From positions 1 through 7,986 of the forward strand of contig JBAZEH010000045.1 in the NCBI GenBank assembly GCA_041653955.1: a DNA stretch of 7,986 bases. The letters are read 5' to 3'. This DNA is from UBA1562 sp041653955. Lineage in GTDB: Bacteria; Omnitrophota; Gorgyraeia; Gygaellales; Profunditerraquicolaceae. The notes beneath the pieces were generated by a model that saw nothing but the letters and a program-made list of their open reading frames with translations, made no database searches and had not been told where the DNA came from. A program made the position numbers and the translations under genes. This document shows, piece after piece, positions 1-5,724 of the stretch. Position 1 is the first letter of the stretch, and each line of letters begins with the position of its first letter.

Positions 1-39
1 TCGAAGCCCAGCGCGATTTTTTGCGCCGGGCTGTATCGA
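1..39. repeat. Strong inverted repeat inside the recombinase tail
   Basis: Arms AGCCCAGCGC (5-14) and GCGCCGGGCT (23-32) flank an 8-nt loop, with outer TCGA blocks at 1-4 and 36-39 separated by a 3-nt bulge. In minus-strand RNA all ten inner pairs form, one of them G-U. In plus-strand RNA one pair becomes A-C. The hairpin lies downstream of tRNA-His in its direction of transcription and could act as a terminator or processing stem. The bases that would show a U-tract are outside the window. It may also be a chance product of the coding sequence. Confidence 0.45.
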
Positions 40-179
40 ACCTGAAACTCCTCGACGGAAACCTAATAATTTCTTATACTTCCGAATTCAAAACGCTCGC
101 CGAAACGGCGAATGAAGATATGGGGTGGCTAACGGGGATCGAACCCGCAAACCTTCTGAGCCACAGTCAGATGCTCTAA
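1..179 (+). CDS. C-terminal tail of a probable serine recombinase/integrase (partial, enters from left edge)
   Basis: A frame open from the left edge (first full codon at 3) encodes 58 residues and ends in TAA at 177-179. The stretch SNLKLLDGNLIISY followed by SEFKTLAETA resembles, from memory, the C-terminal end of large serine recombinases: a short beta hairpin after the zinc-ribbon/coiled-coil region, then an aromatic-hydrophobic 'F..LA' segment. The last 18 residues (GWLTGIEPAN onward) are simply the antisense reading of the tRNA-His gene, so the protein runs into the tRNA. Integrases of elements inserted at tRNA 3' ends often have such tRNA-derived tails. The catalytic serine domain would lie off-window to the left, so the family call rests on the tail alone. 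It could instead be another gene or a spurious frame. Its protein-like composition up to residue 39 and the tRNA junction favour the integrase reading. Confidence 0.5.
   Translation, partial: EAQRDFLRRAVSNLKLLDGNLIISYTSEFKTLAETANEDMGWLTGIEPANLLSHSQML
90..111 (-). terminator. Possible weak terminator after tRNA-His
   Basis: Ten bases past the tRNA-His CCA, the minus strand reads TCGCCG-TTT-CGGCGA (6-bp stem, triloop) followed by GCGTTTTG. This matches a small intrinsic terminator with a short, imperfect T-run. It overlaps the recombinase frame, so the stem could be coincidental. Confidence 0.3.
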
Positions 180-199
180 CCAATTGAGCTATAGCCACC
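121..199 (-). tRNA. tRNA-His (anticodon GTG)
   Basis: The minus strand folds as a full cloverleaf. The acceptor stem is GTGGCTA/TAGCCAC, the D stem GCTC/GAGC and the anticodon stem TCTGA/TCAGA with loop CTGTGGC. The T stem is GCGGG/CCCGT with loop TTCGATC. Anticodon GTG reads His codons. The identity is confirmed by the extra G at position -1 (base 199) facing discriminator C73 (base 124), the hallmark of bacterial tRNA-His. CCA is encoded (121-123). The variable loop is 6 nt, one longer than usual. G34 of this GUN anticodon is a known target for queuosine, whose precursor genes (queE, queF) are in the same window. The gene starts 8 nt after the stop codon of the upstream AsmA-like gene and is probably released from that transcript by RNase P. 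The opposite strand is read through by the recombinase tail, so the 3' half is a likely attachment site. Confidence 0.98.
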
Positions 200-207
200 A
201 TTTATTT

Positions 208-1392
208 CTATCTATCTCTTTGGAACGCGTAAGATACTGTTTCTTTTATCTTCCTTGCCAGGCCTAATGTGCCGTCGAATAACGCCTGAGAGATGTCCTT
301 CGCGCCTTTTGCAGTGCCGCCTACAAGTTTACCCGGGAATTCGGCGATATCTTTAGTTGAAGCATAGCCATACTTATGCATACCTTCCTGAAGGCTCTTC
401 TCTACCGCAGTCTTGATATAGCCAAAATTAAAATCGGGGTTCGTCATCTTGGTTTTGATGGTAAAGTTTACAACGACCTTCCCCTGGTTCAATGCCTTGA
501 ATATACCCAGGACTGCTTCGGCGATCCTTTCTTCTTTGCTCGCCTCCTCGCTGTGCTTAAAGGCGATATCATCCAATTCCAAATGACAGGCAGCCGCGAT
601 ATTGTTGTCCCTTCCCTTCACATCGCTGGTAAGGTTAAGCCTGGCGCTTTTGATACGCGCCTTATCCAGGTCTACCCAGGCGGCGTAATACGGATAAAGG
701 TATACTCCGTCGATATCTGTTATCTTTACCTTGGCTTCTATATCCTTCTTAAAAAGATCAACCCACCCCTTTGCCTCAATCTTCCCTTCCTCCTGGCCCT
801 CAAACCAGGGTATCCTCCCTGTTAATTCAAAGTCGGTTTTTACGGAGCGGGGATATATATAAAGATCAGTTAAATTAAGGTTTATATCCTTAATAGTTAC
901 CTTGATCCCCTCTGCGGGCAGGGTGCGGTCAATAAAGTATATGGTGCCGTTTTTGATATTCAGATGCTTGATAATCAGGCGCAGGTATTTGCCTCCCCCC
1001 GAAACTGCTTTAGGGTTAGAAACGGCTGTAAGCGCCCCGGCTCCTGCTGCCGCTTTAACGCCGGGATTTTCAGGTTTCTTCTCGTAAGTTATCTTTGGTT
1101 CTACCAGCTTAAGCTCATTTAAAACTATCTTGCCGCTAAGTAATCCGGAGATACTGGGGGCAATAAAAACAGAATTGAAATTTGCAAGGCCTGCGATATC
1201 CAGCCCCCTTATCTCCAGGTTAAATGGCGGATTAAGGGCTGCGTATTTTATGGTTACTTTCTTATGCAGGGCCCTCTCAAGCTGGGAGGCGATTATCGCC
1301 TTTCCCTGGCTGGCCACAATAATATACCCCAGCGCGAATAAGAGCGCGAAAATGAGCAGAACGATAATCAAGATTTTCTTGAGTTTTTTCAT
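208..1392 (-). CDS. AsmA/DUF748-like membrane-anchored envelope protein, 394 aa
   Basis: The N terminus is MKKLKK followed by one long hydrophobic helix (about residues 7-27), an uncleaved anchor or signal with the rest in the periplasm. Residues 28-105 read like the start of AsmA/DUF748 proteins: short beta strands (VTIKY, LEIRGLDIAG, IVLNELKLVEP) after an amphipathic helix. A flexible Ala/Gly/Pro-rich linker (about 105-134) leads to more amphipathic strands, including LNIKNGTIYFIDRT, the 'strand-NG-strand-D' repeat seen in this superfamily. The last 60 residues are helical and Lys/Ala-rich. AsmA-superfamily proteins are linked to lipid transport and outer-membrane assembly, but this protein's role is unknown. 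A longer in-frame ATG at 1455 lies inside tRNA-Arg, so I chose 1392: it puts basic residues directly before the membrane helix and has an AAGGGA Shine-Dalgarno-like site 7 nt upstream. The gene sits between tRNA-Arg (33 nt upstream) and tRNA-His (8 nt downstream). Confidence 0.85.
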   Translation of the reverse strand: MKKLKKILIIVLLIFALLFALGYIIVASQGKAIIASQLERALHKKVTIKYAALNPPFNLEIRGLDIAGLANFNSVFIAPSISGLLSGKIVLNELKLVEPKITYEKKPENPGVKAAAGAGALTAVSNPKAVSGGGKYLRLIIKHLNIKNGTIYFIDRTLPAEGIKVTIKDINLNLTDLYIYPRSVKTDFELTGRIPWFEGQEEGKIEAKGWVDLFKKDIEAKVKITDIDGVYLYPYYAAWVDLDKARIKSARLNLTSDVKGRDNNIAAACHLELDDIAFKHSEEASKEERIAEAVLGIFKALNQGKVVVNFTIKTKMTNPDFNFGYIKTAVEKSLQEGMHKYGYASTKDIAEFPGKLVGGTAKGAKDISQALFDGTLGLARKIKETVSYAFQRDR

Positions 1393-1425
1393 GGTCCATC
1401 CCTTCGAGAGTCGTCCCAGATAATC

Positions 1426-1502
1426 TGGTGCGCCTGGGCCGAATCGAACGGCCAACCTACGGCTTAGAAGGCAGTTGCTCTATCCATTTGAGCTACAGGC
1501 GC
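1426..1502 (-). tRNA. tRNA-Arg (anticodon TCT)
   Basis: The minus-strand cloverleaf is 77 nt with CCA encoded (1426-1428). The acceptor stem is GCGCCTG/CAGGCGC with A73, the D stem GCTC/GAGC and D loop AAATGGATA. The anticodon loop is CTTCTAA, giving TCT (Arg AGA/AGG codons). The variable loop is AGGTT, and the T stem is GGCCG/CGGCC with loop TTCGATT. The anticodon stem ACTGC/GCCGT contains a T-C opposition at the 29-41 pair; every other pair is canonical. The sequence otherwise matches the bacterial tRNA-Arg(UCU) pattern. It lies 65 nt downstream of tRNA-Pro on the same strand, and its 3' end is 33 nt before the start codon of the AsmA-like gene, so these are probably one transcript. Confidence 0.97.
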
Positions 1503-1567
1503 ATCTCTTGGTTGTCTTCGCCGTGTCCCCGCTTATACGGAAAATAGGCGTATTATTTCTTTAGAAA

Positions 1568-1642
1568 TCGGGGCGACAGGACTTGAACCTGTGGCCTCTT
1601 GCTCCCAAAGCAAGCGCTCTAGCCAAACTGAGCCACGCCCCG
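1568..1642 (-). tRNA. tRNA-Pro (anticodon TGG), CCA not encoded
   Basis: The minus-strand cloverleaf is 75 nt. The acceptor stem is CGGGGCG/CGCCCCG with A73, the D stem GCTC/GAGC with a 10-nt D loop, and the anticodon stem CTTGC/GCAAG with loop TTTGGGA. The variable loop is AGGCC, and the T stem is ACAGG/CCTGT with loop TTCAAGT. Anticodon TGG can read all four Pro codons. The C1-G72 first pair is typical of bacterial tRNA-Pro. After A73 the sequence is TTTC, so CCA must be added after transcription, unlike the two tRNAs downstream. It is the first gene of the minus-strand tRNA block; the 65-bp tandem repeats lie immediately upstream of its 5' end. Confidence 0.97.
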
Positions 1643-1672
1643 TTTTTCTGTCATTTACTGTCGGAAAAACGG
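1640..1672. repeat. 9-bp inverted repeat joining the tRNA-Pro 5' end to the first tandem unit
   Basis: CCGTTTTTC (1640-1648) and GAAAAACGG (1664-1672) are perfect inverted copies 15 bases apart. The left arm includes the first three bases of tRNA-Pro plus its 5' leader; the right arm belongs to repeat unit 1. In the precursor RNA the tRNA leader and acceptor start could pair with the repeat. Confidence 0.6.
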
Positions 1673-1835
1673 CTCCGCCTTCTCTTTACTGCTATAGCGG
1701 AGTTTGTCCCTGCGATCATTTACCCTCGGAAAAACGGCTCCGCCTTCTCTTTACTGCTATAGCGGAGTTAGTCCCCGCGATCATTTACCCTCGGAAAAAC
1801 GGCTCCGCCTTCTCTTTACTGCTATAGCGGAGTTA
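1651..1835. repeat. 65-bp tandem repeat, 2.8 copies, with internal palindrome
   Basis: Units start at 1651, 1716 and 1781, each beginning TCATTTAC. Units 1 and 2 differ at four positions. Unit 3 matches unit 2 over its first 55 bases and then diverges. Each unit holds CTCCGC and GCGGAG, 6-bp arms (8 bp with G-U pairs in + strand RNA) around an 18-nt loop containing GCTATA. The period is not a multiple of 3, so the stop-free frames crossing it shift frame from unit to unit, and the array is not a protein repeat. On the minus strand each hairpin is followed by CCGTTTTTCCG, like a weak intrinsic terminator. The array occupies most of the 301 bases between the tRNA block and the divergent 823-residue gene. 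Function is unknown: terminator/insulator, promoter array or palindromic mobile sequence are all possible. Confidence 0.95.
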
Positions 1836-1865
1836 AGCAGCTTCTGCCATCTTTCAGGGTATATA

Positions 1866-1931
1866 TTCCTGTCCACACCTTGCTTAGATTATAACATTGA
1901 AAAAAAACTTTTCAATCGCTAAATTTTGGAG
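1866..1931 (+). promoter_or_regulatory. Leader of the 823-aa gene: weak promoter-like site, AT-rich palindrome, ribosome binding site
   Basis: TATAAC (1890-1895) resembles a sigma-70 -10 box, with only a poor -35 candidate TTCCTG (1866-1871) 18 bases upstream. Directly after it, ATTGAAAA (1896-1903) and TTTTCAAT (1909-1916) form a perfect 8-bp inverted repeat with a 5-nt spacer. It overlaps the expected transcription start, so it could be an operator or a 5' stem. GGAG (1928-1931) is the likely ribosome binding site, 12 nt before the ATG, slightly far. The palindrome is certain; the promoter is a guess. Confidence 0.3.
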
Positions 1932-1943
1932 TAGACTAATAGC

Positions 1944-4415
1944 ATGTTAAAGAAAAATATCCTCGTAGCCATACTTTTGATCGTTTTCATTTTCATCGGC
2001 TCGGGGATACTTTATCTGAACAACGTGTACCTGCCTGTTGAAGTAAAAGGCCTCCTCTCTGAAGGGCTCTCGGAATTCACCCATTATAATGTAGAGATAG
2101 GTAAGCTCAAATTCAGCCTGGTCAGAGGGCTGGTAGTTGAGAACCTCGCGGTTTATGACGGGGTAAAAGATAACACTATCCTGAGCATACCGGAGGCGAG
2201 TTTCCATATCCTTTTCATACCCCTCCTTAAAGACAGAAAGATCATCATCCCGATACTGAACGTAAACTCACCCTACTTTAACGTGCGCTATCACCAGGAT
2301 AAAACCCTGAACTTATCAAGGGCGTTCAACGTCCCCGCGAAGCAAAAAGATAAAAGCAAATACTCCTTCCTGGTTTATAAGATAAATATACTGGATGCCA
2401 AAGGAATTTTCGAGGATGAGCGCGTCACGCCGAAATTCACCAGGAGTATCGATGACCTGGATATCGTGCTGGGTATCAAGGATCTTGCGAAAATATCATT
2501 TCTTATAGACAGCAAAGTCGCGACCTCAAAAGGCACGCTTACGGCATTATCCTTAAGGGGTGAATATAACTGGATGACGAAAGAACTGACTTCAAAGCTG
2601 AACCTGGCAAACCTCCTCATCCATGAATTCAACCCTTATCTTAAAATGCTCCCCCTCTCTATCGCAAGCGCCGCCATAGACACAAGTGCCCTGGAGTTCA
2701 GGTTTAAAGACAAGATCATCAGTTTAAAAGGGGCATTGTCCACCAAGGACCTTGAGATAAGAAAACAGAATATAGCGCTTACAGGAGCTATTAATATAGA
2801 GCCTGATATCGCTTATGCCTTGGATAAAAGGACCCTTGACTATAAAGGTAAGATAAAATTCGTACAAGTAGGCCTTAATGGTATCCCTTACGTCAATAAA
2901 CTATCTAATATCTCCGGGGATATCAGCCTGGAGAAAAATAAGGTACATACGGATAACCTTAAGATGCAGGCGGCCGATGCCTCATTTAATATGACGGGGG
3001 CAGTCGAGAATTTCGGGAACCCTTCGGTCAGGCTTGACTTTAAATCCGAACAGGTGAACCTTGAGAAGTTAAGCGCGATATTACCCTTTGAGGCCAAGGC
3101 GATAAATGTCACGGGTACTGCCGCGGTCGATATAAGCATGGCTGGGCAGCTCGCCCGGCTTCCGCTTGATATAAAGGCAAACCTTAAATTAAGCGATTGC
3201 AAATTACAAACTACCTCCCTGAAAGACCCGCTCACAGCCATAAAAGGAGATGTTTCTTTTACTAAAGATAATGTGAGCTGGCAGGACCTCTCCTTTAATT
3301 ACCTGGGCCTTGATTATACTTCAACCGGGAAAGTAGCCGACTTCAAAAGCCCCCAGATAATCGCCAGCCTTAAATCAAAGGACCTGGACCTGAAATCTGA
3401 TCTTAAGATGCAGGATAAAATATTAAGGATAATAACCTTCAAGGGCAGGTACATAAACTCTCTCTTTGACGCGGAAGGGCGCGTAGATACGCAGGATATC
3501 AGCAACCCGGTTGCGGGGCTGTCGCTAAACCTTTGCCTGAACCCCCGGGATATTCTCGGGTTCCTGCCGGCGCAGACCGCGGATAAATTAAAGAAGATCA
3601 AAGCCGACGGTATATTTAATATCAAAGGCACCCTGAACGGAAAAATAAAAGATTATAAGGATTGGAGCGCGGCATTCAAGGTTAGTTCGGATACCTTCTC
3701 GATATATGATTTCAAATTTAAAGGGATAACCTTTAATTATATCCAAAGGATGGGATTGATAAATATTGACCGCTTTATCGCCTCATTTTACGGCGGTCCG
3801 GTGACATTAAGCTTCGCGGCCGACCTGGGGGAGAAACCCGCGACATACGCGCTGGAGTTAAACGGCTCAGCGATAAACTTAGAAAAACTTAAAATGGATA
3901 CGCCGCTAAAAGATGAAGATATGGCGGGATTATTTAATATCGAAATAAATACGCGTGGTAATTTCAAAGATACCGGAAGTATTGAAGGCAGCGGGCTATT
4001 CTCTGTTAAGGACGGGCGGTTATGGCAGATAAATTTGTTTAAAGGATTAGGTGAATTGTTCCTGATATCGGACTACAATAAGATCGCGTTTAAAGAGGCG
4101 TTCGGTGAATTTAATATCGCCGATAAGGCGGTATCTATAGAAGAGTTCGAGTTAAACAGTAAGCAATTGATATTAAAAGGCACGGGTAATATAAATTTTG
4201 ATGGAGCGCTTGACCTTACCTTTTTTGCTGACGTAAACGACAGCTATATCAGTGATTCCGCGGATATACGGAAGTTTACCACCGCGGTGCTGGGAAAACT
4301 CGGGAGCGCCCTGGTAATAAAGGTAGGCGGGACATTAAAGGAACCAAAACATAAGATCGTCCCCTCTGCCGGGACGCTGATCAAAAATATCAAAGATTTT
4401 ATTTTAGGTAAGTAG
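1944..4415 (+). CDS. Large AsmA/TamB-like envelope protein, 823 aa
   Basis: Two lysines are followed by one hydrophobic helix (about residues 6-25), then roughly 800 residues dominated by alternating short beta strands with few cysteines. This is the architecture of AsmA-superfamily proteins, which form long lipid-conducting beta grooves across the periplasm. The first 160 residues carry the typical opening (YNVEIGKLKF, VVENLAVYDG, IIIPILNVNSPYFNVRY). Recurrent 'G.....D..I..L' strand units follow, for example TSTGKVADFKSPQIIASLKS. The C-terminal part, about 680-823 (SGLFSVKDGRLWQINLFKGL through GTLKEPKHKIVPS), matches the AsmA C-terminal module, whose hallmark is 'G.l.i.dG.l..i.l...l' and a closing 'G.l..P...' strand. 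It is divergent from the tRNA/AsmA-like block across the repeat region and convergent with rdgB, overlapping its 3' end by 17 bp. Substrate and exact family (AsmA, TamB, YhdP-like) cannot be decided by eye. Confidence 0.88.
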   Translation: MLKKNILVAILLIVFIFIGSGILYLNNVYLPVEVKGLLSEGLSEFTHYNVEIGKLKFSLVRGLVVENLAVYDGVKDNTILSIPEASFHILFIPLLKDRKIIIPILNVNSPYFNVRYHQDKTLNLSRAFNVPAKQKDKSKYSFLVYKINILDAKGIFEDERVTPKFTRSIDDLDIVLGIKDLAKISFLIDSKVATSKGTLTALSLRGEYNWMTKELTSKLNLANLLIHEFNPYLKMLPLSIASAAIDTSALEFRFKDKIISLKGALSTKDLEIRKQNIALTGAINIEPDIAYALDKRTLDYKGKIKFVQVGLNGIPYVNKLSNISGDISLEKNKVHTDNLKMQAADASFNMTGAVENFGNPSVRLDFKSEQVNLEKLSAILPFEAKAINVTGTAAVDISMAGQLARLPLDIKANLKLSDCKLQTTSLKDPLTAIKGDVSFTKDNVSWQDLSFNYLGLDYTSTGKVADFKSPQIIASLKSKDLDLKSDLKMQDKILRIITFKGRYINSLFDAEGRVDTQDISNPVAGLSLNLCLNPRDILGFLPAQTADKLKKIKADGIFNIKGTLNGKIKDYKDWSAAFKVSSDTFSIYDFKFKGITFNYIQRMGLINIDRFIASFYGGPVTLSFAADLGEKPATYALELNGSAINLEKLKMDTPLKDEDMAGLFNIEINTRGNFKDTGSIEGSGLFSVKDGRLWQINLFKGLGELFLISDYNKIAFKEAFGEFNIADKAVSIEEFELNSKQLILKGTGNINFDGALDLTFFADVNDSYISDSADIRKFTTAVLGKLGSALVIKVGGTLKEPKHKIVPSAGTLIKNIKDFILGK

Positions 4416-4998
4416 CCAGAAGGCCTTTTGCCTTTTTAAGGGCGCGGAAACGATGGCTCATCTTATGTTTTATCCGCGCTCCGAGCTGGGCAAAGGTTTT
4501 TTTATGCCTGGGTATGATAAAAAGCGGGTCGTAGCCGAATCCAAAACACCCTCTCGGAGCAAAAGCTATAACTCCGTCACACCTTCCTTCCGCGACACCC
4601 ACCAATCCATCTTTATCAGCTAAGGCTACGGCGCAGTAATAGTGGGCCTTTCTTCTGCTTAGCGGGAGCCCATCCAGGAGTTTCAGCAATTTCGCGTTGT
4701 TCTTTTCATCGCTTTTATTTTTACCTGAAAAACGGGATGAACGTATTCCCGGAGCTCCGTTAAGGGCGTCAACGCAAAGCCCGGAATCCTCTCCGAGGGT
4801 AAGTTTACCGGTGTAGCGCGCGGCCTTAACAGCTTTTTTAACGGCGTTATCGCGGAATGTTTTGCCGTTCTCGATAATGCGTGGGGACTCTGGGTAATCC
4901 GCCAGCGAAGTGACCTCAAGGCCAAGGCCCTTTAATATCTCTTTTATCTCTTCTAACTTTTTCTTGTTTTTTGTAGCAACTACAAGCTCCTGTTTCAT
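4399..4998 (-). CDS. rdgB: XTP/dITP diphosphatase (RdgB/HAM1 family), 199 aa
   Basis: This enzyme hydrolyses XTP, ITP and dITP to monophosphates, keeping deaminated purines out of DNA and RNA in the cytoplasm. Family motifs appear in order: VVATKNKKKLEEI (6-18, nucleotide-binding T.N..K..E), ENGKTFRDNA (43-52), GEDSGLCVDALNGAPGIRSS (69-88, with catalytic Asp71), GFGYDPLF (153-160) and MSHRFRAL (180-187, the 'SHR..A' motif). Length is typical. The stretch before SHR reads QLGARIKHKM, where relatives usually have an acidic 'E.KN.I', so this segment is somewhat divergent. Its ATG overlaps the rph stop as ATGA, with AAAAGG six bases upstream. rph-rdgB pairing is a common bacterial arrangement, which supports the assignment. 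It is the last gene of the visible operon, and its 3' end overlaps the convergent AsmA-like gene by 17 bp. Confidence 0.95.
   Translation of the reverse strand: MKQELVVATKNKKKLEEIKEILKGLGLEVTSLADYPESPRIIENGKTFRDNAVKKAVKAARYTGKLTLGEDSGLCVDALNGAPGIRSSRFSGKNKSDEKNNAKLLKLLDGLPLSRRKAHYYCAVALADKDGLVGVAEGRCDGVIAFAPRGCFGFGYDPLFIIPRHKKTFAQLGARIKHKMSHRFRALKKAKGLLATYLK
4420..4437 (+). terminator. Possible weak terminator after the 823-aa gene
   Basis: Five bases past the TAG stop the + strand reads AAGGC-CTTTT-GCCTT followed by TTT, a 5-bp stem with a five-base T-run. It lies inside the 3' coding end of the convergent rdgB gene, so codon constraint may explain part of it. Confidence 0.3.
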
Positions 4999-5708
4999 AA
5001 AATACCTTTTAATAGCCCCTTCTGGATATCAATGAGCTCCGAGATACCTTTCTGGGCAAGCCCCAGCAGCTTATCCATCTGTTCTTTATTGAAAGTTTTG
5101 CGTTCCGCGGTCCCCTGGATTTCAATGAACTCTCCGCTTGAAGTCATCACGATATTCATATCCACTTCTGCCTTAGAGTCCTCTTCATAAGCCAGGTCCA
5201 GGATCGGAGCGCCGTTAAGTATGCCTACGCTGGTCGCGGCTACAAACTCCTTAACCGGTATCTTATTCAGCAGTTTATCCTTCTTAAGTTTATTCAGCGC
5301 GTCCACAAGAGCGATAAAACTACCGGTGATCGCGGCAGTGCGCGTTCCGCCATCCCCCTGGATAACGTCGCAGTCTATCCAGATAGTGCGTTCGCCGATA
5401 GGTTTCATATCCGTGACTGCCCTTAAGGAGCGCCCCACCAGGCGCTGGATCTCATAGGTCCTGCCGGAATCCTTTCCGCGCTTAATACGCGTATTGCAGG
5501 AACGCGGAAGCATCCCATATTCAGCGGTTATCCAGCCGGTACCTGTCCCTTTTAAAAATGGCGGCACAAACTCTTCAACTGAAGCCGTGCATATAACGCG
5601 GGTATTTCCTAATTCAATCAGGCATGATCCTTCCGGATATTTTATATAATCGCGGGTGATCTGTACCTTGCGTATCTTATCCGGGCTGCGGCCGTCAAAA
5701 CGAATCAT
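4995..5708 (-). CDS. rph: Ribonuclease PH, 237 aa
   Basis: RNase PH is a phosphate-dependent 3'-5' exoribonuclease that trims tRNA precursor 3' tails, acting as a hexameric ring. The protein is full length with all family blocks: RFDGRSPDKIRKVQIT (3-18), LGNTRVICTASVEE (33-46), GTGTGWITAEYGMLPRS (54-70), EIQRLVGRSLRAV (86-98), the phosphate-site region DVIQGDGGTRTAAITGS (114-130), and LDLAYEEDSKAEVDMNIV (170-187) with metal-binding Asp177 and Asp183. The start at 5708 is preceded by a strong GGAGGAA ribosome binding site, and the gene overlaps rdgB by 4 bp. Its translation start lies just downstream of a palindrome covering the end of the fumarase beta gene. Trimming before CCA addition would fit the tRNA-Pro in this window, which has no encoded CCA. 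Confidence 0.96.
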   Translation of the reverse strand: MIRFDGRSPDKIRKVQITRDYIKYPEGSCLIELGNTRVICTASVEEFVPPFLKGTGTGWITAEYGMLPRSCNTRIKRGKDSGRTYEIQRLVGRSLRAVTDMKPIGERTIWIDCDVIQGDGGTRTAAITGSFIALVDALNKLKKDKLLNKIPVKEFVAATSVGILNGAPILDLAYEEDSKAEVDMNIVMTSSGEFIEIQGTAERKTFNKEQMDKLLGLAQKGISELIDIQKGLLKGIL

Positions 5709-5724
5709 TTATTCCTCCATTCCG

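Noticed and set aside
22..50. Minus-strand GGTTCGATAC followed by a GC-rich stretch, resembling a tRNA T arm and acceptor end
   Set aside because: The flanking bases do not form a 5-bp T stem and there is no matching acceptor, D arm or anticodon arm, so this is not a tRNA or a tRNA fragment.
376..825. 149-codon + strand frame antisense to the AsmA-like gene
   Set aside because: It lies wholly opposite a well-supported coding gene, shows no recognisable domain and has no convincing ribosome binding site.
1393..1455. Longer start (ATG at 1455) for the 394-aa AsmA-like gene
   Set aside because: The 21 extra residues are encoded partly by tRNA-Arg and would bury the membrane anchor behind an unrelated leader. 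The ATG at 1392 has basic residues, a membrane helix and a ribosome binding site in the right places.
1651..1835. CRISPR-like array
   Set aside because: The whole 65-bp unit is repeated with no unique spacers, and there are fewer than three full copies. It is a tandem repeat.
1591..1922. Stop-free + strand frames across the tandem repeat that give repetitive peptides
   Set aside because: The 65-bp period shifts the frame at every unit, so no frame encodes a true protein repeat. One frame also begins inside the antisense of tRNA-Pro. This is non-coding repeat DNA.
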